Shown here piece after piece: positions 44,029 through 52,929 of a DNA stretch of 64,000 nucleotides (the stretch's first letter is position 1; every line of letters starts with the position of its first letter). The DNA comes from JASLPR01 sp964496475 (GTDB lineage Bacteria > Chloroflexota > UBA11872 > VXNJ01), in assembly GCA_964496475.1 (NCBI GenBank), contig CAZBZS010000001.1, positions 62,001-126,000 on the forward strand, written 5' to 3'. The translations under genes were made by a program, and so were the position numbers. Under the pieces are notes generated by a model, which was given only the letters and a program-made list of their open reading frames with translations, was not told the origin of the DNA and ran no database searches.

Positions 44029-45459
44029 TCAGCTTCTACCCACCCGGACCGGAGCCATGACCGCGTGCGGCATTCCATGCAGCACTTTGCTCGAGTCTGG
44101 GCAGGCCGTCGCCAGCACGCCCGCCAAGCGGGCTTCGCCATTCTGCACAAAATAGTAGGGCGAAAATCGAGCCCGCGCCCTGAATTCCTTCACCTCTTCG
44201 TCGTCAAAATCGTAGTACCTCGCCGGCATAGCCTGGCTGGCGTGATAGTGCTGCACGATGTACGGCCCGGCCTCGAATCCAGACAGCGCCGCCTGGACGG
44301 CCCCGTTCCATTCTTCAATCTTCAGGTCGTGACCGATCGTCACCCCCCGCGCCCCCCATGCCAGTTCCGAGAATCCCGATGGCTTTAAGACCAGCCGACG
44401 TTGTTTCTGTGTCATGTCCAGCAGATCGTCCCAGCGCCTGACCGTCCGATCCGCGCTCCGAAATTCCGGCGAGATTGCCGCGAACGCCGGCATTTTGGTC
44501 GGGTCCACTATCCACGTCGGTGGCAACGTCCGCCGAAGCACCGCCAGCGACTCATCTCCCAACTCCCTGACCCAGAAATCCGCCAGTTCCGGGTGATGGA
44601 AAAACGCCATTATCATCTTCTCTTCCAGCTGCGGCTTCGGCGGCGGCGTCATCACCACCCGCTTGCGCTTCATCGCGTGCAGCATCAGGTCCACGTTCGG
44701 AATATTCCTTAGATCGTGCAGCTCGAAGAATCGGTAGATAACGTCCACCTTTTCCACCTGGTTGTCCAGCCTGGCTACGATGGACCCGTCCTGCAGATCA
44801 ATTTGTCGCGGATGCACCGTCACCGCTCGCACTCCGAACTGATTTAGCCTCTCGCCCACCCAATTCATCTCCGCCCGGTAGGTCTCGGATTCATCGGACA
44901 CCACCACCGCCACGAACGGATCGTCCTGCCCGCTCTCCGCCACTAACGCCCTGGCCAGCTCCGGCACCAGCCCGCATTCATTTCCAAGAATTTCGTGCCC
45001 GATGTCGCGATATCGCACCGTCAGCGCGTCCAGCAGCCCGACGCCGCCCGGAACGGAGTCCAGCTCCGTCGCCACGAATTCCCCATCGTCCATCGCCATC
45101 AGGTCCGGTCGGATCACCACCGGCAGACGTGACCGCAGCCGGTTCAGCCGCCCGATCTCGATCGCCTGCTCCGATTTGCCCTGATCCAGCAGACTCGCTA
45201 TCCACCCGGGCTGATTCCCGCGGACGCTGTCGAGGTATAACCGATTAGTAGCCTCGGTGAATCGGTAAAGGTGCTGACCCAACGCCTCGAACGTCCGCGC
45301 GTCCGCCGACGAGATGGTGACCGGTTCCGGCGACAGCCGCCACGGCACCCTGGACCCATCCCCCACCGGTTTCGCCGCTCCATACAACCCACTCTCCGGG
45401 ATGCCGGAGTTCACATGCAAGACTTGGTCCCGCAGCCCGGCCCTGGCAAGTGAAGTCAA
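44029..45459 (-). CDS. Probable circularly permuted ATP-grasp ligase
   Basis: A 476-residue soluble protein whose pattern resembles circularly permuted ATP-grasp enzymes (glutathionylspermidine synthase-like). RPDLMAMDDGEFVATELDSV with GGVGLLDAL (about 118-148) recalls their R-D...E-N substrate region. VDVIYRFFELHDL lies near 240-252. Near 345-365, LVLKPSGFSELAWGARGVTI recalls the ATP-binding Lys and glycine loop. These enzymes join a carboxylate to an amine using ATP. The assignment rests on motifs, not on a search. It starts the minus-strand run with the aminomutase-like gene 121 bases downstream and an SDR after that, suggesting a pathway that makes and ligates a beta-amino acid. Confidence 0.65.
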   Translation of the reverse strand: MTSLARAGLRDQVLHVNSGIPESGLYGAAKPVGDGSRVPWRLSPEPVTISSADARTFEALGQHLYRFTEATNRLYLDSVRGNQPGWIASLLDQGKSEQAIEIGRLNRLRSRLPVVIRPDLMAMDDGEFVATELDSVPGGVGLLDALTVRYRDIGHEILGNECGLVPELARALVAESGQDDPFVAVVVSDESETYRAEMNWVGERLNQFGVRAVTVHPRQIDLQDGSIVARLDNQVEKVDVIYRFFELHDLRNIPNVDLMLHAMKRKRVVMTPPPKPQLEEKMIMAFFHHPELADFWVRELGDESLAVLRRTLPPTWIVDPTKMPAFAAISPEFRSADRTVRRWDDLLDMTQKQRRLVLKPSGFSELAWGARGVTIGHDLKIEEWNGAVQAALSGFEAGPYIVQHYHASQAMPARYYDFDDEEVKEFRARARFSPYYFVQNGEARLAGVLATACPDSSKVLHGMPHAVMAPVRVGRS

Positions 45460-45694
45460 TTAATCGCGCTCCCGTTCGGAGTTGAATCTCACCGTCTTGA
45501 TCAATTCTAGTGGAAATCTCCACCGTCCCAGGCTCATTTTCCCGGGTCACAGGCCGAATCAACCCTAGAGAGAGATCGTTCCAGCCCGACGGAGAGTCTA
45601 GCAATCCATTATCGGATTCAACCGGAATGATTCTCACACAATTTCGCCGCTCAACCGCTGGCGCCCAAGGGCTTCACACCGTTCTTACAATTCA

Positions 45695-45724
45695 TTGACA
45701 CCCCTACAAGCCGACCGATACCAT
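45695..45724 (+). promoter_or_regulatory. Possible promoter of the export cassette
   Basis: A perfect TTGACA (45695-45700) is followed after 18 bases by TACCAT (45719-45724), a 4-of-6 match to the -10 box. It points toward the adaptor gene about 170 bases downstream. The -10 box is weak, so the call is tentative. Confidence 0.35.
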
Positions 45725-45884
45725 CCCGATTTGAGTTGCTTGCAACAATTCCCGGGTTGGGTTCGGTTAGCAGCATCACGTGTGCCAGGTTTTCCCAGCC
45801 TGGCCTCTCCCATAATGAGTCCCTGAGCCGGAGCCGGTCCCGCGATCCGTCGACGTAAGCGGCACCTCACTGATTATCAACACT

Positions 45885-45888
45885 GGAG
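45885..45888 (+). promoter_or_regulatory. Shine-Dalgarno supporting a CTG start for the adaptor gene
   Basis: GGAG ends 7 bases before the CTG at 45896. Starting there gives the leader (M)KPRLALTVAGLSLAAVLSGC, a perfect lipoprotein signal; the GTG at 45920 would remove its positively charged start. Confidence 0.55.
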
Positions 45889-45895
45889 TCACCAC

Positions 45896-48088
45896 CTGAA
45901 ACCTCGACTTGCTCTGACGGTGGCCGGGCTCAGTCTCGCGGCCGTCCTGTCCGGCTGCGAATTCCTAGTGCAGACGGTCGCTCCCACCCCGACTCTTATA
46001 ACGGCCGGTTCCAGCCAGCAACGTCCGATGGTAGCCGTCGAAGTCGGCGTCCTGGAAGAAGCCATTAACGTCACCGGCCGGGTCGAGGCCGAAGAGCGTA
46101 AGGACCTATTTTTCCGGGCTCCGGGCCGCATCAAGAACGTCTCCGTCCGCCAGGGCGATCGGGTCACCGAGGGTCAGGTCCTGGCCGAACTCGAAACCGG
46201 CGGTCTGGAGTCACAGGTCGCCGACGCCGAAAAGAACTTTGAAACCGCGGAGCTGCGAGTCTTTTCAGCCGAGGCCTCCCTGGCCGGGGAGCAGGCCAGC
46301 GCCCGCAACGCTGTACTGAAGGCCGAGAACGACGTAGCCGCCAGGGAGCAGGCCATCGCCCTCAGCCACGCTAACGCCCGTTCGGCGCTCCTGACCGCCG
46401 AGAACGATGTCGCCGCCAAACAGGAAGCGCTCGACGTCCTGATCGCCGGCGGCACCCCCGAACAGGTGGCGTCGGCCCAGGCCGCTGTCGCATCCGCCAA
46501 CTCCTCATATGTGAGTTCCAGCACCAATCTGCAGGTGCTTGAATCATCCAGCTCTCAAACCCCCGCTGCCGTCCGCGCCGAGGTCGCAACCCGCCAGGCG
46601 GCCGTCGACATCGCCACCCAGAACTTGGCCAACGTGCAAACACGCGGGGTTCCGACCACCGCCCAGGCGCAGGCTGATGGCGAGCGCCGCCTAGAAATAC
46701 TCGAAACGGACATCGACACTTCCCGCTCCGCCTTCTACCAATCCGAATCGGATCTCAATGACGTCCTTAACAAGCCCACCCCGGCCGAGCGGCTGGACGC
46801 CGAAAACACTTTCGAGAAGGCGCGCCTTGACCACGACGCCGCCGTCAGCGGCAACGGCACCGATGAAGCGAAGCTGAAGGCCGAGATCGTGTGGCAGGAG
46901 GCGATCCGGGCCTACAACGACGCGCTCCTGCCCGCCACCGACGCTGAGATAGTCGCCGCGCGCGCCAATGTCACCAACGCCCGCGCCGCCCTCCTGGTAC
47001 TGGAGCAGGAGCTCGCCCAGATCATCGGCTCCGGCACCAGAGACCAGGCCATCGACGCCCTGGCCGCCGAATTCCAGAACGGCTATTCCGAGGAGCTCGC
47101 CACTGCCGAGAGTGCTCTCGCTCGGGCCCAGACCAACCTCGCCCAAGCTCAGTACGAGCTGCAGCGCGTGGAAGCCGGCCTGGGCACCACCGATCAGGAG
47201 CGCGCCCGTGCCTCAACCTCCGCCGCCGCGGCGAACCTGGCGAAAGCGCAGTCATCCTTGGACGCCATTCTTAACCCCTCCGACGCCGATATCCAGTCCG
47301 CCCGCAGCGCCCTGGATATCGTGGAGATCAAGCGAGACAACGCGTTGGCCACCCTCGCTGAATTCGACGCCGGCGAGTCCCCCCAGGACTTCGACCTGGC
47401 GATCCTGCGCAACAACCTCGAAGACGCCCGGTCCACCCTGGTTCAGTATGACGCCGGCGAATCTTCCAAAGATTTCGATCTCGTAATCCTGCGCAACAAC
47501 GTCGAGCAGACCCGCATCAAGCTGGAACGGTTGCAGGAGCAGACGTTCGAAAACCAGGTCCTGGCGCCCTTCGACGGCGAAGTGACCTTCGTGCGTGGGC
47601 GGCCCGGCGACCAGGTCGCCGCCTACCAGGAGATCATCGGCCTCGCCGATCCGGAACGCCTCATCATCGAAGCCGTGATCCCCGAAGTCGATCAGCCCAG
47701 CCTGTCCATCGGCCAGCTCACCGAAATCACCATCGACGCCTTCCCCGGAATCGTGTTTGAAGGCAGCGTCGCCGTTCTCCCCCGTAACATCATTAGCACC
47801 ACCGGCCAGACCGTAAAAATTCCAGAGACGATCATCGACGGCGAATTCAGCCGCGAGGGTATGGGAATCGGGATGCTCACCCGCCTAAAGGTAATTGTCC
47901 AGGTCAAGGAAGACGTCCTCAAAGTCCCGCTCACCGCCGTCCGCACAGTAAATAACCGGCACTTCGTGGAAACGATCATCGACGGTCAGCGGCGAAGTCT
48001 GCCAGTCACCGTCGGGATTCAGAGTGATACCGAGATAGAGATTCTTGATGGTCTCGAAGCAGGACAGCAAATTTTCTCCTCTCCCTAG
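45896..48088 (+). CDS. Lipoprotein periplasmic adaptor (HlyD/MacA-type) of an ABC export cassette
   Basis: Membrane fusion protein of 730 residues from a probable CTG start. The signal ends in lipobox LSGC (Cys21). A lipoyl/barrel-sandwich half (APGRIKNVSVRQGDRVTEGQVLAELE, about 65-90) is followed by an exceptionally long Ala/Glu/Gln-rich alpha-helical hairpin (about 95-545) with internal repeats such as ESPQDFDLAILRNNLEDARSTL versus SSKDFDLVILRNNVEQ. The second lipoyl half (FDGEVTFVRGRPGDQV, near 560) and beta-barrel domains complete it. The helical region is far longer than in MacA, consistent with spanning a thick envelope. The permease follows after 54 bases. Confidence 0.88.
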   Translation: MKPRLALTVAGLSLAAVLSGCEFLVQTVAPTPTLITAGSSQQRPMVAVEVGVLEEAINVTGRVEAEERKDLFFRAPGRIKNVSVRQGDRVTEGQVLAELETGGLESQVADAEKNFETAELRVFSAEASLAGEQASARNAVLKAENDVAAREQAIALSHANARSALLTAENDVAAKQEALDVLIAGGTPEQVASAQAAVASANSSYVSSSTNLQVLESSSSQTPAAVRAEVATRQAAVDIATQNLANVQTRGVPTTAQAQADGERRLEILETDIDTSRSAFYQSESDLNDVLNKPTPAERLDAENTFEKARLDHDAAVSGNGTDEAKLKAEIVWQEAIRAYNDALLPATDAEIVAARANVTNARAALLVLEQELAQIIGSGTRDQAIDALAAEFQNGYSEELATAESALARAQTNLAQAQYELQRVEAGLGTTDQERARASTSAAAANLAKAQSSLDAILNPSDADIQSARSALDIVEIKRDNALATLAEFDAGESPQDFDLAILRNNLEDARSTLVQYDAGESSKDFDLVILRNNVEQTRIKLERLQEQTFENQVLAPFDGEVTFVRGRPGDQVAAYQEIIGLADPERLIIEAVIPEVDQPSLSIGQLTEITIDAFPGIVFEGSVAVLPRNIISTTGQTVKIPETIIDGEFSREGMGIGMLTRLKVIVQVKEDVLKVPLTAVRTVNNRHFVETIIDGQRRSLPVTVGIQSDTEIEILDGLEAGQQIFSSP

Positions 48089-48142
48089 CCGCCCGGGCGC
48101 ATCCTCTGACGATCCGCCCTCGGCGCCGGTAGCATCCTCGCC

Positions 48143-50998
48143 ATGATCTATTCCATCCTGGCGTTCGTGACCAAGCGGCTCGTGAACAACGGGGTCCTTG
48201 TCCTGAGCACCGCCTTTGGCCTCCTCGTCACCGTCACCCTCGTCACCGCCATCCCGCTCTATTCCGAAGGCATCAGCGAATTCCTCCTCAAGCTCGAGCT
48301 CGCCAAGCCCGATCCTAGGCGTATCCAGCCCCGTAGCAGCGTTCTCCTGCGGCACTTCGACCGCAACGCCGCCGGCGAGATTCCCACCTCTCGCGAGGTT
48401 TACGAAGATGCCGATGTCTTCTTTGGTTCCTACCTCGACGATCTCATCGGCCTGCCCGAATTGCACCAAGTAAGTTACCTGCAAACCGACGTCATGCCTC
48501 TCCTCGCCTACGGCGACAAAACCCGCACCGGCCTGCTTCGCCGCGATCTCAGCTACGGCTTCTTCTTCAGCATGACCGGCATCATGGACAACATCGAAAT
48601 CATCGAAGGCCGCGCCCCCAATCCCGAAGTCACGATGGTCCCCGACGGCGCCGGCGGCCAGATGCCAATGCTTGAAATCATGATGATCAGCGATGCCCTC
48701 GACAACTTCGGTCTCCTCCTCGGGGAGCAGGTGAAAGTCGTGTTCGAAGACCCCGTCACCGGCGAGGAGTTTTTGCTCGGCGCCAAGGTGGTAGGCCGCT
48801 TCATCGCTACGGATCCCAAATCCGTCTACTGGCTCTACAACGCCGAGACCGCCTTCGACAACGGCGCCATGTACATCGACCGCGAGGTCTACCTGGCCGA
48901 ACTGGTCGAGAATTACCCGGGCATATTCCACGAGGCGACCTGGTTCTCAAACTTCGACGCCAACGCGATCAAGGCCACCAACTTCGAGCAGATCACCGGC
49001 GGCCTCTACACCCTGCGGGCCAGCACCAACGTCATCCTTCCCGGCACCAAGCTCGAAGTGTCGCCCGAAGAGACGTTCTACCAATTCGACCAGAAACTCT
49101 TCTTCCTGAAGCTCCTGCTGTTCATCCTCAGCGCCCCCATCATCGCGATCGTCCTTTACTACATCAGCCTCTCCGCCGGCATGGTCGTCGATCGCCAGCG
49201 CAACGAAATCGCGATCCTCAAGTCCCGGGGCGTCGGCACCTGGCAAATTGTGGGCGTCTACATTCTCGAAGGCGTTCTCGTCGGTGCCGTAGCCATGATC
49301 ATCGGTCCCATCCTGGCCACCTACGTCGCCCAGATCATTGGTAAGACTTACACCTTCCTCGTCTTCACCAACCGCGAAGACCTGCCCATTGCCCTCAACC
49401 GACAACACTACCTATTCGCCGCCAGCGCCGTGGCCCTTTCCATCGTCGCCACTCTCGGTCCCGCCATCAACGCCGCTCGCCAGTCCATCGTCACCTACAA
49501 GCAGGACGTCTCCCGCGTCACCCGCCCTCCCGTCTATCAGCGCTATTTGCTCGATCTGTTGCTGCTCGCCGTCGCCATTTACGGCTTTGTCAGCCTGCGC
49601 AGCCGCGATTCGCTTCTATCCCTGGGACCCGAAGGGCAGCTCTTCTCCGATCCTCTCCTGCTCGTCGCCCCGGTTGTATTCATCTTCGCCGTTGCGCTCG
49701 TCTTTCTCCGTTTCTTTCCCTTCATCGTCGCCGGGATCGCCTTTCTCGGCTCCCGCTTCTACGGCGTGGGAATTCATCTCGGGCTCCGTCAGATCAGCCG
49801 CAGTCCCGGCCAGTTCATCCGCCTCGTTCTGCTGCTCATCCTGACCTTCGCCCTGGGAACCTTCAGCGCTTCTATGGCCGCCACCATCGATCGCAACATC
49901 AACGACCGCATCTTCTTCAAGGTCGGCGGCGACGCCTATTTCAACGAATCCGGCATCTGGGATGAGGACGGCCAGCTCTGGCTGATTTCCCCGGCCGATC
50001 GCCATTACGAGCTCCTCACCGAAGACGGCGAACCTGCCATCGAGCAGCTCGCCCGCCTGTGGCAATCCGAAGCCTCCTACCAGATTCCCGGCCGCGGCGG
50101 CTCCGATAAGATCACCGTCTACGGTGTCGATCCCATCCCCTTTGCCAACACCGTCTGGTGGCGCGACGATTTCTCGACCTTCGCGCTCAACGCCCTCATG
50201 AATTCCCTGGCCCTTGATGAAAGAGCCCTCCTCGCCGATCGCTCCTTCTTCCAGGACGAGCTCCTCCTTCGCATAGGCGACCCGGTCCGCTTCAATATCG
50301 CCCAGAACGAAATCGAGTTTTTCATCGCCGGCTGGATCGACATCTTTCCCACCCACTACCCCGACGACGGGCCCTTCGTCGTCACCAACGTCGACTTTAT
50401 CCATCGCAACTTCGGCGAAAGCCCCTGGGACATCATCGCCACTCTGAACCCCGGCCAGACCGCTGCCGATATCGGCAACCGGCTGCGCGATCTTGATATC
50501 AACATCGTCGACGCCACCGATGCCACCGCTGAAATTCTTGAAACCCGCACCGACGCCACTCAGACCGGTACCTTCGGCATCCTTTCAATCGGATTTCTCG
50601 TCTCCACTGTCCTGACCCTACTCGGCTTCCTCACCTACGCCTTCATCTCCTTCCGCCAACGCCTGCAGGAGTTCGGCATCCTCCGGGCCATGGGGCTCTC
50701 CGTGCGGCAGATGATCACCCTGTTCATATTTGAGAATGGATTTCTCATCCTGCTGGGTACCGTGGTCGGCACCCTCCTCGGCATCCTCACCGGCGCCATG
50801 TTCATTCCCTTCCTGCAGCTCAGCGCAGACCAGCTCGCCAACACCCCTGCCTTCATCGTCGAAACCGCCTGGGGCGACATCGCCCGGATATTCGTGTTGT
50901 TCGCGATCGTCCTGGCCGTCGCTTTCCCCGCGTCCGTATGGATGCTGCGTCGTATTAGAATTCACGAAGCCATGAAATTTGGAGATGAAGCCGGTTGA
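48143..50998 (+). CDS. Large FtsX/MacB-type ABC permease
   Basis: A 951-residue membrane protein with a first span near residues 15-38 and a long extracytoplasmic domain (about 40-325). A block of spans follows at about 325-350, 375-400 and 420-440, with further spans near 465-485, 505-545 and 565-590. A second extracytoplasmic domain (about 590-800) follows, then three spans near 810-835, 860-885 and 915-940. The two FtsX-like units (RNEIAILKSRGVGTWQIVGVY and LQEFGILRAMGLSVRQMITLF) show that one polypeptide holds both permease halves. It lies between the adaptor and two ATPase genes, whose start overlaps its stop. Confidence 0.9.
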   Translation: MIYSILAFVTKRLVNNGVLVLSTAFGLLVTVTLVTAIPLYSEGISEFLLKLELAKPDPRRIQPRSSVLLRHFDRNAAGEIPTSREVYEDADVFFGSYLDDLIGLPELHQVSYLQTDVMPLLAYGDKTRTGLLRRDLSYGFFFSMTGIMDNIEIIEGRAPNPEVTMVPDGAGGQMPMLEIMMISDALDNFGLLLGEQVKVVFEDPVTGEEFLLGAKVVGRFIATDPKSVYWLYNAETAFDNGAMYIDREVYLAELVENYPGIFHEATWFSNFDANAIKATNFEQITGGLYTLRASTNVILPGTKLEVSPEETFYQFDQKLFFLKLLLFILSAPIIAIVLYYISLSAGMVVDRQRNEIAILKSRGVGTWQIVGVYILEGVLVGAVAMIIGPILATYVAQIIGKTYTFLVFTNREDLPIALNRQHYLFAASAVALSIVATLGPAINAARQSIVTYKQDVSRVTRPPVYQRYLLDLLLLAVAIYGFVSLRSRDSLLSLGPEGQLFSDPLLLVAPVVFIFAVALVFLRFFPFIVAGIAFLGSRFYGVGIHLGLRQISRSPGQFIRLVLLLILTFALGTFSASMAATIDRNINDRIFFKVGGDAYFNESGIWDEDGQLWLISPADRHYELLTEDGEPAIEQLARLWQSEASYQIPGRGGSDKITVYGVDPIPFANTVWWRDDFSTFALNALMNSLALDERALLADRSFFQDELLLRIGDPVRFNIAQNEIEFFIAGWIDIFPTHYPDDGPFVVTNVDFIHRNFGESPWDIIATLNPGQTAADIGNRLRDLDINIVDATDATAEILETRTDATQTGTFGILSIGFLVSTVLTLLGFLTYAFISFRQRLQEFGILRAMGLSVRQMITLFIFENGFLILLGTVVGTLLGILTGAMFIPFLQLSADQLANTPAFIVETAWGDIARIFVLFAIVLAVAFPASVWMLRRIRIHEAMKFGDEAG

Positions 50999-51936
50999 GT
51001 GATCAGACCGCCAACGGGGCCACCCCTTACATCGTCTGCGACAACCTAGTCAAGATTTTCAAGGTCGCCGACCTGGAAGTCGTGGCCTTGCAGGGTCTTG
51101 ACCTCACCGTCCGCAAAGGCGAGTTGATGGCCATCATCGGCAACAGCGGTTCCGGCAAGTCCACCCTTATGAACATCCTTGGCGGACTCGACCGTCCCAG
51201 CGCCGGTGGCTGTGTCGTGGGCGGCATCGATCTGGTCAAGGCGCCCGAGAGCGAGCTCGTCTATTACAAGCGCTTCAAGGTTGGGTTCGTCTGGCAGCAG
51301 GCTGGCAGGAATCTCATTCCCTACCTCACCGCCTTTGAAAACGTCCAGGCCCCCATGCTCTTCGCCAACATCTCCGCCCGCAATCGCAAGGATTATGCCG
51401 CCGAACTTCTCGAAGCCGTCGGCCTCACCGATCGCATGCACCACCACCTAGGCGAACTTTCCGGCGGCCAGCAGCAACGTGTCGCCATCGCCATCTCTCT
51501 CGCCAACCAGCCCGAGCTCATCCTGGCCGACGAACCCACTGGCGAAGTAGACAACGAAACCGCTTCCCATATCTACGAAATCCTCCGCACCCTCAGCGAC
51601 GAGCGCGATCTCACCGTCATCATCGTCTCCCACGACCGCAACATCGCCCAGCGCGTCGATCGCGTCGTCGCCATCCGCGACGGCCGCACCAGCACCGAGA
51701 CCGTGCGTCGCGTCGGCGCCGAGGATGAAGAGCACTCCCACGAGGAATTCGTCATCGTCGACCCGGCCGGACGCCTCCAGATTCCCCGCGAGTATCTCCA
51801 GCAGCTCGGCATCGAGGGCCGGGCCGTCGTCGATGTCGAGGACGGCCGGGTCACCGTGAAGTCGGTCAAACAAGACTCCGAGTCCGAATCCGACTCCCCG
51901 GCGCGACGCGGCCTGTTCGGGCGAAAATCCGACTGA
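50995..51936 (+). CDS. ABC transporter ATPase with AbrB-like C-terminal tail
   Basis: LolD/MacB-class ATPase of 313 residues. Walker A is GNSGSGKST near residue 45, the Q-loop is VWQQAGRNLIPYLT, the signature LSGGQQQRV near 158 and Walker B LADEPTGEVD near 180, with switch His in IVSHDRN. A C-terminal extension (about 251-290) reads FVIVDPAGRLQIPREYLQQL and GIEGRAVVDVEDGRVTV. That pattern resembles the SpoVT/AbrB swapped-hairpin domain and is unusual on an ABC ATPase. The start (TTG at 50995) overlaps the permease stop, and its stop overlaps the next ATPase gene. Confidence 0.93.
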   Translation: MSDQTANGATPYIVCDNLVKIFKVADLEVVALQGLDLTVRKGELMAIIGNSGSGKSTLMNILGGLDRPSAGGCVVGGIDLVKAPESELVYYKRFKVGFVWQQAGRNLIPYLTAFENVQAPMLFANISARNRKDYAAELLEAVGLTDRMHHHLGELSGGQQQRVAIAISLANQPELILADEPTGEVDNETASHIYEILRTLSDERDLTVIIVSHDRNIAQRVDRVVAIRDGRTSTETVRRVGAEDEEHSHEEFVIVDPAGRLQIPREYLQQLGIEGRAVVDVEDGRVTVKSVKQDSESESDSPARRGLFGRKSD

Positions 51937-52865
51937 TGGCCACCACCACCGAACCATCCGCTCCTTCTTACGGCAAAGTCGGCGACGAATTAGTCCGGAT
52001 CGAAAACGCCAGCCGCTACTACTACGTCGGCGAGCCAAACGAAGTCCACGCCGTCGACCGCGTCACCTGGACCGTCCCCCGCGGCCGGTTCCTGGCGCTC
52101 CGGGGCCGCTCCGGCTCCGGCAAGACCACCCTGCTGAACCTCATCGGCGGGCTGGATCAGCCTACCGAAGGCCGCCTGTTCTTCGAGGGCCGCGACATGA
52201 CTGGCATGGGCGATAGACAACTCACTGAGCTGCGCCGTCACGAGATGGGCTTCATCTTCCAGACCTTCTCCCTCCTCCCCGTGCTCTCCGCCTTCGCGAA
52301 CGTCGAGCTCAGCATGCGCATCGCCGGCGTCGGCGTCCGCGCGCGCCGTGACCGGGCGGGAGATCTGCTGGCCATGGTTGGCCTAGGGGAACGCATGCGC
52401 CACCGCCCATTCGAGCTGAGCGGAGGCGAACAGCAGCGCGTCGCCATCGCCCGCGCCCTCGCTAACCAACCTTCCCTGCTGATCGCCGACGAACCCACCG
52501 GCGCCCTCGACAGCGTTACCGGCCTCGAAATCATGATGCTCTTTCGCCGCATCACCGACGAGGACCACATCTCTATAGTCATGTCCACTCACGACCCGGC
52601 CCTTAGCCAGTTCACCGACGACACCATGCTCATGGAGGACGGCCGCTTGACCCATGCCGAAGGGCCGCTCGACTTCGATCTCCCCGATCTCGTGCAGCAC
52701 ATCGAATTCGACCACGGTCTGCACGGGGACGAAGACGGCGAAGGACCAGAGACCCGCGAGCCCGGCGCAACGGAATCGGCCAGCGAAGCCGCGGAGGCCG
52801 GCGAAGCCCGCGCCGAATCCCCTGACCCCTCCTCCGACGATATGTTCCGCCCGCCGGGGCGCTAA
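51936..52865 (+). CDS. Second ABC transporter ATPase of the export cassette
   Basis: LolD/MacB-class ATPase of 309 residues. Walker A is GRSGSGKTT near 54, the Q-loop IFQTFSLLPVLSAFANVELS, the signature LSGGEQQRV near 161 and Walker B IADEPTGALDS near 181. The switch His is in MSTHDPALS, and the catalytic residues are intact. The C-terminal tail (about 255-309) is acidic and Ala/Glu-rich, probably disordered. It shares only motif-level similarity with its neighbour, so the cassette probably uses an ATPase heterodimer under the single fused permease. The start overlaps the first ATPase by one base (TGATGG). Confidence 0.93.
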   Translation: MATTTEPSAPSYGKVGDELVRIENASRYYYVGEPNEVHAVDRVTWTVPRGRFLALRGRSGSGKTTLLNLIGGLDQPTEGRLFFEGRDMTGMGDRQLTELRRHEMGFIFQTFSLLPVLSAFANVELSMRIAGVGVRARRDRAGDLLAMVGLGERMRHRPFELSGGEQQRVAIARALANQPSLLIADEPTGALDSVTGLEIMMLFRRITDEDHISIVMSTHDPALSQFTDDTMLMEDGRLTHAEGPLDFDLPDLVQHIEFDHGLHGDEDGEGPETREPGATESASEAAEAGEARAESPDPSSDDMFRPPGR

Positions 52866-52929
52866 GTCGGTTTATCCAGAACTCGCGCTCTCCCGCTGCA
52901 CCATCCTCCGCGTCCGCCCACCACCCGCA

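Larger units (their letters stand above)
45460..45895. other. Intergenic region between divergent operons
   Basis: About 436 bases without a convincing gene. It is the divergent space between the ATP-grasp run (minus) and the export cassette (plus). It holds the promoter-like TTGACA at 45695-45700, a GCCAGG/CCTGGC hairpin at 45784-45804 without a T-run, and the ribosome site of the adaptor gene. Base composition is somewhat less GC-rich than the flanking genes. Confidence 0.6.
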
